The notes: a model not told the origin generated them from the sequence alone. A stretch of DNA of 64,000 nucleotides from Thermus neutrinimicus (GCF_022760955.1 NZ_JAKTNU010000002.1:1-64000); one strand, 5' to 3'. Positions 8,111 to 18,390 are shown, counted from the stretch's first letter. Made by a program: numbers and translations.

Positions 8111-9249
8111 AAAAGCAGGTGGCAGCTCAGAAGGCATCCAAGCGGTTTCGTACAGATCGGCGGACTTTCCTGAAAGCGGGCATCACCCTGGGCGCCGCAA
8201 CCCTAAGCGGCCAAGCGGTGGCCCAAAGGCGCCCCGAGGTGCGCTGGACCATGGCCACCTCCTGGCCTGCCACCATTCACCTGCATCACATGGCCCAGTT
8301 CTGGGCCAAGAAGGTGGAGGAGATGAGCGGGGGCCGGATGGTGGTGGACGTCCAACCGAGCGGCGCCATCGTGGGAGCCTTTGAGGTTCTGGATGCTGCC
8401 CACTCCGGGGTCGTCCAAGCCATGCACAGCTGGAGCGCCTACTGGATAGGCCGGAACCCCGCCGCCGCATTCTTCGCCTCAGTCCCCTTCCTTTTCGCTC
8501 CCCTTTCCCACCTAGCCTGGGTTTACGAAGGAGGGGGCCTCCAGTTCTGGCAGAAGATCTACGATGATCTAAGGCTCAACGTAAAGGTACTTCCCTGTGG
8601 CATCACCCATGCGGAAATAGTGGCCTGGTCCCATAAACCCTTGCGCCGGCTAGAGGACTGGCGGAGTCTGAAATACCGGGCACCCGGGATTTGGGGCGAG
8701 ATTCTCCGGGGGTTGGGAGTGGCCGTGGTAACCTTACCGGCCGCTGAGCTCTACACCGCCATGGAGCGCCGCGTCATAGATGCCACAGAGTTCAACACCC
8801 CTTACACCGACTACCTCCTCCGGTTCCACGAGGTGGCCCGCTACTTCACCGGACCAGGCATGCACCAGCCCACAGTGCTCTTTGAGCTTGTGATCAATAA
8901 GACTGCCTGGGATCGGTTGCCGAGCGATCTCAAAGTGATCGTAGAGGAAGCCGCTAGGGCAACCACGCTTTGGAGCCTGGTCTACGACTTGGACAAGAGC
9001 ATGGAGTACATAGACTTGTTCAAGCGGCGGGGCAACCAACAAGTATCGGTAGAAAGGCAAACCCAATGGGAGATTTACAAAGTGGCCATGGAGTACCTTA
9101 AGAAACAGGCCGAGGCCAATCCCTTCTTCAAGCAGGTGCTGGACTCGGCCTTAAGCTACCACCGCCGCTACGCCGCTTACGACGAACTGATGACCCCCAT
9201 CCCCGTCCGGGAAGCGCACCGCGTGCCCCAACCCTATAGGGTGATATAG
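8107..9249 (+). CDS. TRAP transporter substrate-binding protein (DctP family, Tat-exported)
   Basis: Extracytoplasmic solute receptor of a TRAP importer, 380 residues, GTG start overlapping the previous stop. The N-terminus has a long basic stretch with a twin-arginine-like motif (DRRTFLKAGITLGAATLSG, cleaved near AVAQ), so the protein is probably exported folded. The mature part has family landmarks: MATSWPATIHLHHMAQFWAK, the binding-arginine region LKYRAPGIWGEIL, and ATEFNTPYTDYLL. Tat export and the MATSWP opening are typical of TRAP receptors for 2-oxo acids, lactate and similar acids. GC content here is clearly lower than in the genes around it. Confidence 0.88.
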   Translation: MKKQVAAQKASKRFRTDRRTFLKAGITLGAATLSGQAVAQRRPEVRWTMATSWPATIHLHHMAQFWAKKVEEMSGGRMVVDVQPSGAIVGAFEVLDAAHSGVVQAMHSWSAYWIGRNPAAAFFASVPFLFAPLSHLAWVYEGGGLQFWQKIYDDLRLNVKVLPCGITHAEIVAWSHKPLRRLEDWRSLKYRAPGIWGEILRGLGVAVVTLPAAELYTAMERRVIDATEFNTPYTDYLLRFHEVARYFTGPGMHQPTVLFELVINKTAWDRLPSDLKVIVEEAARATTLWSLVYDLDKSMEYIDLFKRRGNQQVSVERQTQWEIYKVAMEYLKKQAEANPFFKQVLDSALSYHRRYAAYDELMTPIPVREAHRVPQPYRVI

Positions 9250-9273
9250 CCTGTTGGCAAGGAAGGGGAAGGG

Positions 9274-9786
9274 ATGGCCATGGCTGCACTTCTTAGAACC
9301 ATAGACCTCATCAACGCCAGCCTTAGCCGTTTCTCCTCCGTCTTCATGGTCCTTCTTGGGCTTACCCTAACGTACGAGGTAGGGATGCGCTACCTCTTTA
9401 AAAGCCCCACCCTTTGGAGCTACGACATGAGCTACATGCTTACCAGCCTCTTCATGGTCCTATCCATGGGCCACGTTCTGCAGCGCAACGAGCACGTACG
9501 TGTGGACTTGTTCTCCCATTACTTGCCCCCGCGCTGGGCTGCGGCCCTCGAGGCTTTCCTCTTTCTGGTCCTTCTCTTTCCCTTCCTCTATGTCCTCCTT
9601 GCCCCAATGCCGGGGCATGTGCTTAACTCCTGGCGGATAGGCGAGCGCTACACCGCCGGGACCTGGCTCCCTCCCATCTACCCCTTCAAAACCTGGGTCA
9701 TGGTGGGTATGTGGCTGCTGGCCCTCCAATCCCTTGCCCAATTCCTTCGGGCCCTGATCCTGGCCCTTAAGGGGGAAAAGGTATGA
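9274..9786 (+). CDS. TRAP transporter small permease (DctQ)
   Basis: 170 residues with four hydrophobic segments, the DctQ topology, and family features in TYEVGMRYLFKSPTLWSYDM and NEHVRVDLF. The small membrane subunit pairs with DctM to form the transporter. A purine-rich run (GGAAGGGGAAGG) precedes the ATG at 9274; a second in-frame ATG two codons later could also serve. Its stop overlaps the ATG of the large permease. Confidence 0.88.
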   Translation: MAMAALLRTIDLINASLSRFSSVFMVLLGLTLTYEVGMRYLFKSPTLWSYDMSYMLTSLFMVLSMGHVLQRNEHVRVDLFSHYLPPRWAAALEAFLFLVLLFPFLYVLLAPMPGHVLNSWRIGERYTAGTWLPPIYPFKTWVMVGMWLLALQSLAQFLRALILALKGEKV

Positions 9787-11210
9787 GCCCGGCCCAGGAA
9801 AGATCCCTATCCTTGCCCCTTGGGCTCACCCTTTTCCTCCTGGTCCTGGTGTTGTTGGGCCCCGCCATCGCCTGGCTTCGAGGGGCTGATCTAACCTCTG
9901 AAGCCTTGGTGGGGCTCATGCTCCTCTCCGTAATCGGGGCCGTAATCCTCGGTTTCCCCATCGCCTTCGCTTTAGCGGGCGTCGCCACCCTTTACGGCCT
10001 TGCCCTAATCGGTCCATTTGTGGGAAACATCTTCATGCTAAGGCTGTTCCAAGTGCTCCAGGACTACATCCTCATCGCCATCCCCTTATTCGTGTTCATG
10101 GGAGTAGTGATCGAGCAGACAGGGCTCGCTAGCCAACTGTACCGGACAGTCCTGGAGTGGGTGGGCCACATCCGAGGGGGCCTGGCTATTGCCACGGTGC
10201 TCGCGGCCACCATCTTTGCCGCCGCCACGGGAGTGGTGGGGGCCTCGGTGGTGGCCATCGGCATCTTGGCTTTGCCACAGATGCTTAAATACGGTTACAG
10301 CAAGCCCCTGACCACGGGGGTTGTCTGCGCTGGGGGAGCCCTAGGTATTCTCATTCCCCCTAGCATCATGCTGGTGGTCTATGGACCCACTGCCGGTATA
10401 TCCATTGGAGCCTTGTTCCTGGCAGCGATACCCGCGGGCCTCCTTCTTTCCGGCTTGTACGTGCTCTACGTTGCCCTCCTATGCCGCCTTCGCCCTGAGG
10501 AGGGACCTGCCTATAAAGGTGAGCCCATTCCCTGGAGGAAAAAGATAGCGGATGCCGCGGTTTCTATCCTTCCTGTAGGACTTCTGATCCTTGCTGTCTT
10601 GGGCTCCATCTTCTTCGGGCTAGCTGCCCCCACGGAAGCGGCGGCCCTCGGGGCTTTTGGCTCCCTTCTCCTGGCCCTAGCCTACAAAAAGCTCACCTTA
10701 AGAAGCCTGTTTGAGGCTGCTTACCGCGCTGTGCGGATCAGCGCCATGGTCTATATGGTTCTGATCGGAGCAGGGTTCTTAAGCGCTATTTTCGTCCGCC
10801 TTCGGGGAGGGGATGCGGTAGCCCACTTGGTGGCGGGTCTAGACATTCCCGTGTGGGCTGTACTCCTTGTAATGCTGTTCATCGTCTTCATTTTGGGCAT
10901 GTTCGTGGATTGGATCGGCATTGTCATGATCACCGTACCCCTATTCATTCCCATTGCCACAACCTTGGGACTGGACCTCCTCTGGTTCTCCATGCTCCTC
11001 ATCGTTACCATGCAAACCTCCTTCCTGACCCCACCCTTTGCCTACACCATCTTCTACCTAAAGGGCATTGCCCCCCCAGAGGTCACCACCTGGGATATCT
11101 ACCGGGGCGTGGTCCCCTTTATTCTCCTCCAGCTTATCGGGGTTATCCTCATCGGCCTTTTCCCCCAGATCGTCCTCTGGTTACCCAAGGCCTTGGGGTT
11201 GTGGGGATAG
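9783..11210 (+). CDS. TRAP transporter large permease (DctM)
   Basis: 475 residues with twelve or more membrane segments. It has the DctM hallmarks AIPLFVFMGVVIEQTGLA, GALGILIPPSIMLVVYGPTA and VDWIGIVMITVPLFIPIA. It couples substrate entry to a sodium or proton gradient. The ATG overlaps the DctQ stop (ATGA). The length, slightly above the usual 425-430, comes from a longer N-terminus and a longer central region, as in the subgroup of TRAP systems with Tat-exported receptors. Confidence 0.9.
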   Translation: MSPAQERSLSLPLGLTLFLLVLVLLGPAIAWLRGADLTSEALVGLMLLSVIGAVILGFPIAFALAGVATLYGLALIGPFVGNIFMLRLFQVLQDYILIAIPLFVFMGVVIEQTGLASQLYRTVLEWVGHIRGGLAIATVLAATIFAAATGVVGASVVAIGILALPQMLKYGYSKPLTTGVVCAGGALGILIPPSIMLVVYGPTAGISIGALFLAAIPAGLLLSGLYVLYVALLCRLRPEEGPAYKGEPIPWRKKIADAAVSILPVGLLILAVLGSIFFGLAAPTEAAALGAFGSLLLALAYKKLTLRSLFEAAYRAVRISAMVYMVLIGAGFLSAIFVRLRGGDAVAHLVAGLDIPVWAVLLVMLFIVFILGMFVDWIGIVMITVPLFIPIATTLGLDLLWFSMLLIVTMQTSFLTPPFAYTIFYLKGIAPPEVTTWDIYRGVVPFILLQLIGVILIGLFPQIVLWLPKALGLWG

Positions 11211-11228
11211 CCGCCGGGGAGGTCCAAG

Positions 11229-12836
11229 ATGGAGCGGCTCCGGCTTAGGAAGGAAAACAGAAACCAACTCCTGGCAAGGTTTCGCTGGCCTACCCCCCGC
11301 CGCTTCAACCTGGCCGCGGACACAGTGGACCGCTGGGCCAGGGCTAACCCCAGGGGCACCGCCTTGCTGGAACCCGGGGGACGGAAGGCCACCTATGCCC
11401 AGTTGAGCCTCCTCTCCGCGAAGTGGGCTATGGTCCTTAAGGCTTATGGGGTCGCTCCCGGGGACCGGGTGGCCATCCTACTCCCCCAGAGCCTAGAGGC
11501 CGCCTTGGCCTACCTGGCCACCTACCGGATCGGGGCCATCGCCCTCCCCCTTTCGGTCCTATTTGGTAGCGAAGCCATCCGTTATCGGCTGGAGCATGGG
11601 ATGGCCAAGGTGGTCTTGGCGGATATGGAGGTCCTGGAAGCGCTGGAGAATGCGATTCCCGAAGGCGTCAAGGTCGTCCCTAAGGAGGCCCTCTGGGCCA
11701 TGGCCGAGAGGGTGACGCCGGACCCCAAGCCCCACCCCACCCGGCCCAATGACCCCGCCCTTCTGATCTACACCTCGGGCACCACGGGCAAGCCCAAAGG
11801 GGCTTTGCTACCCCATGGCACCTTGATCGGCCACTTACCCGGTTTCTATCTTTACTCCAACTTCCCTCGGCGTCCTGCCGTCTACTGGTCCCCAGCTGAC
11901 TGGGCCTGGATGGGCGGCCTCATGGACGTTCTCTTCCCAGCCCTGTATTACGGCTTCACGGTGATCGCCTACAGGGCCAGGCGCTTTGACCCAGAGGAAG
12001 CCCTGTGGATCATGGAACGCTTTGGGGTCACCCACACCTTCCTCTTCCCTACGGCCCTGAAAATCTTGCGGAGCCTAGGCCCCCTCAAGAAAAAGCGGCT
12101 ACGTCTAAAGAGCGTGCATTCCGGGGGTGAACCCCTTGGGGAGGAGCTCCAAACTTGGGCACAGGAGAACCTTGGGTTGCCTGTGAATGAGTTCTACGGC
12201 CAGACTGAAGCCAACCTATTGGTGGGCAACTCCTTCCTCATCTACCCCATCCGCCCCGGGTCCATGGGTTTGCCCTATCCTGGCCATGAGGTGGTGGTCT
12301 TACGGGAGGACGGAAGCCAAGCGGAACCCGGAGAGGTGGGGGAAATTGGGCTAAAAACCCCAGACCCCGTAGCCTTTCTCGGCTATTGGCAAAACCCTGA
12401 GGCCACCCAGGCGAAGTTCCTGGGCCCTTACCTTCTCACAGGAGACCTGGCCGCCAAGGACGATGAGGGATACCTATGGTTTAAGGGCCGCAAGGACGAC
12501 CTCATCAAGTCGGCGGGGTACCGGATAAGCCCCTTTGAGGTGGAGGAGGTGCTCTTAACCCACCCAGCGGTGGCCATGGTGGGGGTTGTGGGGTTACCTG
12601 ATCCAGAAAGGGGAGAAAGGGTGGCGGCCTTCGTAAAGTTACGCCCAGGCTACTCACCTAGGCCAGTCCTCGCTGAGGAGCTCAAGGCCCTGGTCAGAAC
12701 CAGGTTGGGCCACCACGCCTACCCCCGGGAAGTTCGCTTTGTGGAGGAACTTCCCCTTACTCCCACGGGCAAGATTCAGCGCTTCCGTTTACGGGCCCTG
12801 GCCCAGGAGGAAAAAGATGGAGGGGTTTCGGGGTAA
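11229..12836 (+). CDS. AMP-forming acyl-CoA synthetase
   Basis: Activates a carboxylic acid with ATP and CoA. 535 residues, ATG at 11229 after GGGGAGGTCC. Adenylation core: [65 protein letters not shown], and the catalytic lysine in [15 protein letters not shown]. Its general pattern is that of short- to medium-chain acyl-CoA synthetases of the acetyl-CoA-synthetase-like group; the acid is not evident. Coming after an importer, it probably activates the imported acid. The last 20 bases overlap the next gene. Confidence 0.88.
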   Translation: MERLRLRKENRNQLLARFRWPTPRRFNLAADTVDRWARANPRGTALLEPGGRKATYAQLSLLSAKWAMVLKAYGVAPGDRVAILLPQSLEAALAYLATYRIGAIALPLSVLFGSEAIRYRLEHGMAKVVLADMEVLEALENAIPEGVKVVPKEALWAMAERVTPDPKPHPTRPNDPALLIYTSGTTGKPKGALLPHGTLIGHLPGFYLYSNFPRRPAVYWSPADWAWMGGLMDVLFPALYYGFTVIAYRARRFDPEEALWIMERFGVTHTFLFPTALKILRSLGPLKKKRLRLKSVHSGGEPLGEELQTWAQENLGLPVNEFYGQTEANLLVGNSFLIYPIRPGSMGLPYPGHEVVVLREDGSQAEPGEVGEIGLKTPDPVAFLGYWQNPEATQAKFLGPYLLTGDLAAKDDEGYLWFKGRKDDLIKSAGYRISPFEVEEVLLTHPAVAMVGVVGLPDPERGERVAAFVKLRPGYSPRPVLAEELKALVRTRLGHHAYPREVRFVEELPLTPTGKIQRFRLRALAQEEKDGGVSG

Positions 12837-13572
12837 GAGGATTCTGATCACCGGTGCCGGAAGCGGCATCGGCCTAGCCATCGCCAGGACCTTCGCCCGG
12901 GAAGGGGCCTTGGTATTGGTACACGACCTAAAGGACGCCTCCGCCTTGGCGGAGGAGCTAGGCGGGATATTCCTTCAGGCAGATCTAGCCAACCCTCACG
13001 CGGTAGAGGAGCTGGGGAGGGAAGCCGCCCGGCATGGGGTGGACATCCTGGTCAACAACGCGGGCTTCCAGCACATTGACCCCGTGGAAGACTTCCCTTT
13101 GGAAATCTGGCAAAAGATGCTCCAGGTGATGCTCACCGCCCCCTTCCAGCTCATCAAGGCTCTGCTTCCGGGGATGAAGGCCAAGGGCTGGGGGCGGATC
13201 CTCAACATCGCCAGCGTCCACGGCCTGGTGGCAAGCCCCTACAAGTCCGCCTACATCTCCGCCAAGCACGGGCTTTTGGGCCTCACGAAGACCGTGGCCC
13301 TCGAGGCGGGTCCCTTTGGCATCACCGTGAACGCCATCGCCCCCGCTTACGTGCGCACCCCCTTGGTGGAGAACCAGATCGCCGACCAGGCCCGCACCCT
13401 GGCCATCCCCGAAAGCGAGGTGGTGGAAAAGGTCTTCCTGGCCCAGGCGGCCATCAAACGCCTCATTGAACCGGAAGAGATAGCCGAACTGGCCCTTTTC
13501 CTAGCCTCGGAAAAGGCCTCCGCCATCACCGGGGCCGTCTTTCCCATCGACTTGGGATGGACCGCCCGCTAG
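12817..13572 (+). CDS. 3-hydroxybutyrate dehydrogenase-type SDR
   Basis: Short-chain dehydrogenase, 251 residues. ATG at 12817 follows AGGAGG, inside the end of the synthetase gene. NAD site [17 protein letters not shown] motif, catalytic S-Y-K ([20 protein letters not shown]). The strings [35 protein letters not shown] and the C-terminus [15 protein letters not shown] closely match bacterial D-3-hydroxybutyrate dehydrogenases, so oxidation of 3-hydroxybutyrate to acetoacetate is likely. Last gene of the catabolic operon; it converges with the CoA transferase gene, overlapping by four bases. Confidence 0.85.
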   Translation: MEGFRGKRILITGAGSGIGLAIARTFAREGALVLVHDLKDASALAEELGGIFLQADLANPHAVEELGREAARHGVDILVNNAGFQHIDPVEDFPLEIWQKMLQVMLTAPFQLIKALLPGMKAKGWGRILNIASVHGLVASPYKSAYISAKHGLLGLTKTVALEAGPFGITVNAIAPAYVRTPLVENQIADQARTLAIPESEVVEKVFLAQAAIKRLIEPEEIAELALFLASEKASAITGAVFPIDLGWTAR

Positions 13573-14402
13573 CCCCGCACCGCCCGGAGGGGAAGCCCCT
13601 TCTCCCTGGCCCAGGCCTCCCACTCCCAGGCGGCCTTCCCCTGGAAGAAGGCCCGTAGCCGTTGGTAACCCGGGTCGCCCGGTTCCGCCGGACTAAAGGC
13701 CAAGGGAAGGAGCTCAGGCAACCCCGCTGCCTCGCAAAACCGGGCCCAGAAATGGGGCTCCAAGGCCGCTAGGGCCACCTTTCCCTCCCGGACAGGGTAG
13801 ACCCCATAGCAGAGGGCGGAACCGTCCAAAAAGGGAATGGGGGGATAGGCCATGGCCTTGACCGCCTCAGAAAGGGCCACCTCGTATACCCCGCCCCCTA
13901 GGAGGAGCCCCTTGAGCGCCGCCAGGGCCAGAGCGTAGGCACTGGCCAGGTCGGCAAACTGGAAGGACTGCCAGGGAAAGCGCCCCAGAAGCCCCGCTTC
14001 CGCCAGGTAGGTAAGGTCGTGGCCCGGGTCCGGGGAATCGGGGTAGCCCCGAAGCCGGACGTAGGCCAGGCGGGGATGGATCCCAAGGAGCACCTCTGGC
14101 CCCAGGCCCAAGCCCTCCATAACCCCGGGGCGGTTGGACTCCAGGAGGATGACGGCCTCCGGCAGCAAAGAGAGAAACCTTTCCCGGCCTTCCTTACCCT
14201 TCAGGTCCAGGGTCACAACCTCTTTGTTGCCGTTCAGGAAGGCGTAGGTTTCCGGGGCCCAGTCCCTTAGGGGATCCCCTTGCGGGGGGTCTACCTTGAG
14301 GACGGGAAAACCCAAATCCCTCAGAAGCTTCCCCGCCAAGGGCCCGGGGAGAAGCCGGGTAAGGTCCAGAATCCTACCTGGGGGCCATGCGCAAGGCGCC
14401 AT
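13569..14402 (-). CDS. Class III (CaiB/BaiF-type) CoA transferase, short form
   Basis: 277 residues, against about 360-400 for alpha-methylacyl-CoA racemases and formyl-CoA transferases. Recognisable parts: [38 protein letters not shown], a [16 protein letters not shown] stretch, LAYVRLRGY, and [19 protein letters not shown], where the aspartate matches the catalytic one. The shortening appears to be in the middle and C-terminal parts. It may be a compact functional enzyme or a gene shrunk by deletion; the frame is intact. It overlaps the upstream SDR by 29 bases and is last in the minus-strand fatty-acid operon. Confidence 0.75.
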   Translation of the reverse strand: MAPCAWPPGRILDLTRLLPGPLAGKLLRDLGFPVLKVDPPQGDPLRDWAPETYAFLNGNKEVVTLDLKGKEGRERFLSLLPEAVILLESNRPGVMEGLGLGPEVLLGIHPRLAYVRLRGYPDSPDPGHDLTYLAEAGLLGRFPWQSFQFADLASAYALALAALKGLLLGGGVYEVALSEAVKAMAYPPIPFLDGSALCYGVYPVREGKVALAALEPHFWARFCEAAGLPELLPLAFSPAEPGDPGYQRLRAFFQGKAAWEWEAWAREKGLPLRAVRG

Positions 14403-15105
14403 CCAGGCGGATCACCTCCCCGTTCAGCATGGGGTTTTCCAAAATGTGGAGGACCAGTAGAGCGTACTCCTCCGGCCTGCCCAGCCGCTTAGGAAAAGGC
14501 ACCTGTTCCGCCAAGGAAGCCTTGGCCTTTTCCGGAAGACCCTGGAGGAGGGGGGTATCGAAGAGGCCAGGGGCCACCGTCACCACCCGGATTCCCCAGT
14601 CCGCAAGCTCCCGGGCCGCGGGAAGGGTGAGGCCCACCACACCCCCCTTGCTGGCCGCGTAGGCCACCTGGCCCACCTGGCCTTCAAAGGCGGCCACGCT
14701 GGCGGTGTTCACCACCACCCCCCGTTGCCCCTCGGCGTCGGGAGGGTTCTCCCGCATGGCCCAAGCCGCCAGGCGCAAGACGTTAAAGGTGCCGATGAGG
14801 TTCACCTCCACCACCTTGCGGAAGCCTTCCAGGTCATGGGGGCCTTCCCGACCCAAAACCTTGCGGACCAAACCGATTCCCGCCACATTCACCACCGCGA
14901 AAAGGGGAGCCTGGGAGGCCGCGAGCTCCACCGCCCGCCCGGCATCCTCCTCCCGGGTCACATCCCCCTTCAGGTAAACAAGGCCCGGATCCTCCCCCCG
15001 CGTGAGGTCCAAGACCACCACCTTGTAGCCCCTATCCCTTAGGGCCAGGGCCGCAGCCCTCCCAAGCCCCGAGGCTCCCCCTGTCACCAAGGCGCTTCGT
15101 TCCAT
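14374..15105 (-). CDS. 3-hydroxyacyl-CoA dehydrogenase type II (SDR)
   Basis: 243 residues. SDR family with NAD site LVTGGASGLGRAAALAL, the sequence VNVAGIGLVRKVLG, catalytic VNTASVAAFEGQVGQVAYAA followed by SKGGVVGLTL, and APGLFDTPLLQGLPEKAKAS. These are the marks of the HSD17B10-like type II enzymes, which oxidise (S)-3-hydroxyacyl-CoA to 3-ketoacyl-CoA, including branched-chain substrates such as 2-methyl-3-hydroxybutyryl-CoA. Start ATG at 15105, ten bases after the thiolase gene. The thiolase next door would use its product. Confidence 0.87.
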   Translation of the reverse strand: MERSALVTGGASGLGRAAALALRDRGYKVVVLDLTRGEDPGLVYLKGDVTREEDAGRAVELAASQAPLFAVVNVAGIGLVRKVLGREGPHDLEGFRKVVEVNLIGTFNVLRLAAWAMRENPPDAEGQRGVVVNTASVAAFEGQVGQVAYAASKGGVVGLTLPAARELADWGIRVVTVAPGLFDTPLLQGLPEKAKASLAEQVPFPKRLGRPEEYALLVLHILENPMLNGEVIRLDGALRMAPR

Positions 15106-15114
15106 AACCTACCC

Positions 15115-16269
15115 CTAAATCCTTTGGATGATGGTGGCCGTGGCCTGCCCATGGCCGATGCACATCACCTGCAGGCCAAACTCCCCCCCGGTGCGCTCCA
15201 GCTCGTAAAGGAGCTTGGTCATAAGGATGGCCCCTGTGGCCCCTAAGGGATGGCCATGGGCGATGGCCCCGCCGTTGGGGTTCACCTTCTCGGGGTCAGG
15301 GTGGAACTCCCGCAGGAAGGCCAGGACCACGCTGGCAAAGGCCTCGTTGATCTCGATGACGTCCAGGTCCCTAAGGGAAAGCCCCGCTTTCTCCAAGGCC
15401 CTTTTTGTGGCGGGGATCACCTCCAAAAGCTGCAGGGTGGGATCCCCAGCCACCACCACCCGGGCCAGGAAACGGGCCCGGGGACGAAGGCCCAAGGCCA
15501 AGGCCTTTTCCCGGTCCCCCAGGAGGAGGGCCGCCGCCCCGTCGGAGATCTGACTGGAGTTGCCGGCGGTCACCACCCCGTCCTCCCGGAAGACGGGTTT
15601 CAAGGCCAGCATCCTCTCGTAGTCCACGTCAAAGCGCACCCCTTCATCGCGGTCCAACAGGAAGGGCCTGCCCTCCCCATCCACCCCCTCCAGGGGGAGG
15701 ATCTGGGTCCGGAAGCGGCCTTCATGAATGGCCCGGGCTGCCCGTTTGTGGGAGAGATAGCCCCACTCGTCCAGCTCCTCTCGGCAAAGGCCGTACTTCC
15801 TGGCGATGCGTTCGGCGCTCTCCCCCTGGTGGACGAGCTCGTAACGCTGGAAAAGGGCCGGGTTTAAGGTGTGGAAGCCTCCCCCGATGTCGGAGAACAT
15901 GGGGGCCCGGGTCATGCTCTCTACCCCGCCAGCGATGGCGAAGTCCAGGTCGCCAGCGGCGATGGCTTGGGCAGCAAAATGCACTGCCTGTTGGCCCGAG
16001 CCGCACATGCGGTTTAAGGAGACCGCCGGAACCTCTTTGGGGAGGCGGGAAAGGAGAACGGCAAGCCGCCCGATATTGGCTCCCTGCTCCCCAGCTTGGG
16101 TCACGCAGCCCGTGACCACATCCCCGATGAGGCCGGGGTCAATCCCAGTGCGCTCCAGAAGGGCGTCCAAGACCTGGGCGTAAAGGGCATCGGGCCGCCA
16201 CTCCCGCAAGGCGCCATTCCTCTTGCCGATGGGGGTACGTACCGCCTCGAGGATCACCGGCTCTCCCAT
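15115..16269 (-). CDS. Acetyl-CoA acetyltransferase (thiolase)
   Basis: 384 residues, full-length thiolase. Nucleophilic cysteine at residue 89 in [31 protein letters not shown] contains the active-site histidine; second cysteine in [13 protein letters not shown]. It splits 3-ketoacyl-CoA to acetyl-CoA and a shortened acyl-CoA (or acts on acetoacetyl-CoA). Strong AAGGAGG site before the ATG at 16269, which lies within the end of the acyl-CoA dehydrogenase gene. Confidence 0.92.
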   Translation of the reverse strand: MGEPVILEAVRTPIGKRNGALREWRPDALYAQVLDALLERTGIDPGLIGDVVTGCVTQAGEQGANIGRLAVLLSRLPKEVPAVSLNRMCGSGQQAVHFAAQAIAAGDLDFAIAGGVESMTRAPMFSDIGGGFHTLNPALFQRYELVHQGESAERIARKYGLCREELDEWGYLSHKRAARAIHEGRFRTQILPLEGVDGEGRPFLLDRDEGVRFDVDYERMLALKPVFREDGVVTAGNSSQISDGAAALLLGDREKALALGLRPRARFLARVVVAGDPTLQLLEVIPATKRALEKAGLSLRDLDVIEINEAFASVVLAFLREFHPDPEKVNPNGGAIAHGHPLGATGAILMTKLLYELERTGGEFGLQVMCIGHGQATATIIQRI

Positions 16270-17372
16270 ATCCGCCTCCTTGCCAGCTCCCGCAGGACAA
16301 TGAGCCTTTGGATTTCGGAGGTTCCCTCGTAGATCTGGAGCACCTTGGCGTCGCGGTACAGCTTGGCTAAGGGATACTCCTCGCTGTAACCGTTTCCGCC
16401 AAATACCTGGAGGGCCTCCGACACCCCCCGCACGGCAGCGTCGGCAGCAAAGGCCTTGGCCGTGGCCGCCTCCAAGGCGTTCTCCTCGCCTCGCTCCGCC
16501 AGATCGGCGGCCTTCAAGGTAAGGAGGCGGGCGGCCTCCAGGTCCATGTGGATCTCCGCCAGTTTAAACCCCACCCCCTCATGCTGCAAAAGGGGCTTGC
16601 CGAAAGCCTCCCGCAGGGCGGCGTAGGCCAGGGCCTCCTCCAGCGCCCTCCGCAAAAGCCCCACCGCCAAAGCCGCCACCATGGGGCGGGAGCGGTTGAA
16701 CACCCGCATGGCCAGGGCAAACCCCTCCCGGGCGATCAGGCCCTTCTCCGGTACAAAAACCCCATCCAGATACACCTCCGCCGCCGGGGAAGCCTTCTGT
16801 CCCAGCTTAGGCAAAGGAGGCCCCACCTCCACCCCCTTCCCCCGCTCCACCAGGAAGGCGGCGATCCCCTCCCGGCCCTCCGCTACCTTGGCGAAGACCA
16901 CGAAAAAGGAAGCTTCTGGGGCGTGGCTGATCCAGGTTTTCCGCCCGTAAAGGCGGTACCCTCCCGCCACCCTTTCTGCCCAGGTACGGATGGCGGCCAC
17001 ATCCGACCCCGCGTGGGGCTCGGTGAGGGCATAGGAGGCCACCTCCTCCCTAAGCCGGGGCAGAAAGCCTCGGGCATGGGGGCTTCCCGAGAGGAGAAGG
17101 GCATCCGCCACCAGGTTGTTGAGAAGCAAGGCCGCCGCTACCCCGGTGCAGGCGTAGGCCAGCTCCTCCGCCACCAGGACCAGGCTCCTGGGCCCAAGGC
17201 CGGCTCCGCCCAGCTCCTCCGGGACCACCAGAACAGGAAAACCAAGCCCTGCCGCCTCCCGAAACAGGGGCCAGGGAAACCGGGCCTCCTGGTCCAGGTG
17301 CTTGGCCTGGGGCAGGATGCGCTCCCGGGCAAAGCACCGGGCCAGATCCTGGATGGATTTCTCCAGTTCCAA
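16254..17372 (-). CDS. Acyl-CoA dehydrogenase
   Basis: FAD enzyme that makes the 2,3-double bond in acyl-CoA, about 372 residues. Landmarks: [52 protein letters not shown] and [18 protein letters not shown], whose glutamate is the catalytic base position. The true start is unclear: no ATG lies in the 50 bases after the cyclase stop. I chose the TTG at 17372 because a G-rich run stands five bases ahead; TTG at 17405 would add eleven residues. It begins the enzymatic part of the minus operon, 50 bases after the diguanylate cyclase. Confidence 0.85.
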   Translation of the reverse strand: MELEKSIQDLARCFARERILPQAKHLDQEARFPWPLFREAAGLGFPVLVVPEELGGAGLGPRSLVLVAEELAYACTGVAAALLLNNLVADALLLSGSPHARGFLPRLREEVASYALTEPHAGSDVAAIRTWAERVAGGYRLYGRKTWISHAPEASFFVVFAKVAEGREGIAAFLVERGKGVEVGPPLPKLGQKASPAAEVYLDGVFVPEKGLIAREGFALAMRVFNRSRPMVAALAVGLLRRALEEALAYAALREAFGKPLLQHEGVGFKLAEIHMDLEAARLLTLKAADLAERGEENALEAATAKAFAADAAVRGVSEALQVFGGNGYSEEYPLAKLYRDAKVLQIYEGTSEIQRLIVLRELARRRIWESR

Positions 17373-17424
17373 GGAAACCCCCCGAGAAAAGTTTACCCGG
17401 TTCAAAACTCTGGGGCAAGGGCCC

Positions 17425-18348
17425 TCATCTCCCCTTCTTACGGTACATAAGCCCATCGGCCTCCTCGAGGGCCCGCAAGAGCTCCCTCCCCTCCGCCGGG
17501 CTGAACCCCACGGAAACCGAGGGGAAGCGGGCATGGATCCGCGCCTCCAAGGAGGCTCCGTCCCCTAAGCCCAGGTGCAGGCCCACAAACTCGTCCCCAC
17601 CCACTCGGTAAAGGGCGTCCCCCTCCCGGGCCTCCTCCCGCAGGAGGGTAGCGAAGCGGACCAGCTGGGCATCCCCCGCCCTATGCCCCTCCCGGTCATT
17701 CACCGCCTTGAGGTCGTCCAGGTCCCAGAGGGAAAGGACCAGGGAAAGCCCCTCCCGGGCGGCTAGGGCCTGAAGCCGGGGAAAGTCCCGCTCCAGGGAG
17801 CGGCGGTTGCCCAGACCCGTGAGGGGGTCGGTGAGGGCCTCGCTCTGGATGAGGCTTTGCAAAGCTTGAAGGCGCCGGATCATGGCCGCCACGCTGAGGC
17901 CGGCTATGCTGGCCAAAAGTCCCCCCGCCGCCACCAAAAAGCGAGTCTCCGCCATGGGCCAAGGGGCAAGAACCACATAGGCCAAGACCAGCCAAAGCCC
18001 AGGCCAGCCAGCAAAGGCGGCAAAGGCATACGCGCCCACGGTGAAAAAGGCCATGACCCCAAGCCGCCAATCCTCCCCGGAAAGACCTGTGACCACCGCC
18101 TCCGGCGGGGCCACCAGGCTCATTAGGGCGGTGAAAAGGGCCACCCCCAGGTGCAGGGCCACGGCCAGGCGCCCCAAGCCCGTCACCCTGCCCAGGATGT
18201 AGGCCGCCGGAAGGCTTAACCAGTAAAGGAGCGTGGCCCCGTACATCACCCGGTCCCCATACAGCACCACCACCGGGATCCACACCACAGGGATCAGGGC
18301 CAGTCGCCAGTAGAGGCGGACCAGCCCCGGCCAGATCTCAGGGGACAT
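17425..18348 (-). CDS. Membrane diguanylate cyclase (GGDEF)
   Basis: 307 residues. The first half has five to six hydrophobic segments (a membrane sensor with no named domain), the second half a complete GGDEF domain. The active motif GGDEF is at residues 250-254, and a product-inhibition I-site RxxD (REGD, 241-244) is exactly five residues ahead, so it should make cyclic di-GMP and be inhibited by it. ATG at 18348 is five bases from a TAGAAT box, suggesting a leaderless mRNA. It lies at the head of the fatty-acid gene cluster, but its functional link to it is unknown. Confidence 0.88.
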   Translation of the reverse strand: MSPEIWPGLVRLYWRLALIPVVWIPVVVLYGDRVMYGATLLYWLSLPAAYILGRVTGLGRLAVALHLGVALFTALMSLVAPPEAVVTGLSGEDWRLGVMAFFTVGAYAFAAFAGWPGLWLVLAYVVLAPWPMAETRFLVAAGGLLASIAGLSVAAMIRRLQALQSLIQSEALTDPLTGLGNRRSLERDFPRLQALAAREGLSLVLSLWDLDDLKAVNDREGHRAGDAQLVRFATLLREEAREGDALYRVGGDEFVGLHLGLGDGASLEARIHARFPSVSVGFSPAEGRELLRALEEADGLMYRKKGR

Positions 18349-18353
18349 GCCGC

Positions 18354-18359
18354 ATTCTA
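18354..18359 (-). promoter_or_regulatory. Leaderless-type -10 box for the diguanylate cyclase
   Basis: TAGAAT on the minus strand, five bases (GCGGC) before the ATG. Transcription would begin at or next to the start codon. No good -35 box. Confidence 0.5.
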
Positions 18360-18390
18360 CCCGTACCGCCCACGGGAACGGGAGGCCAGC

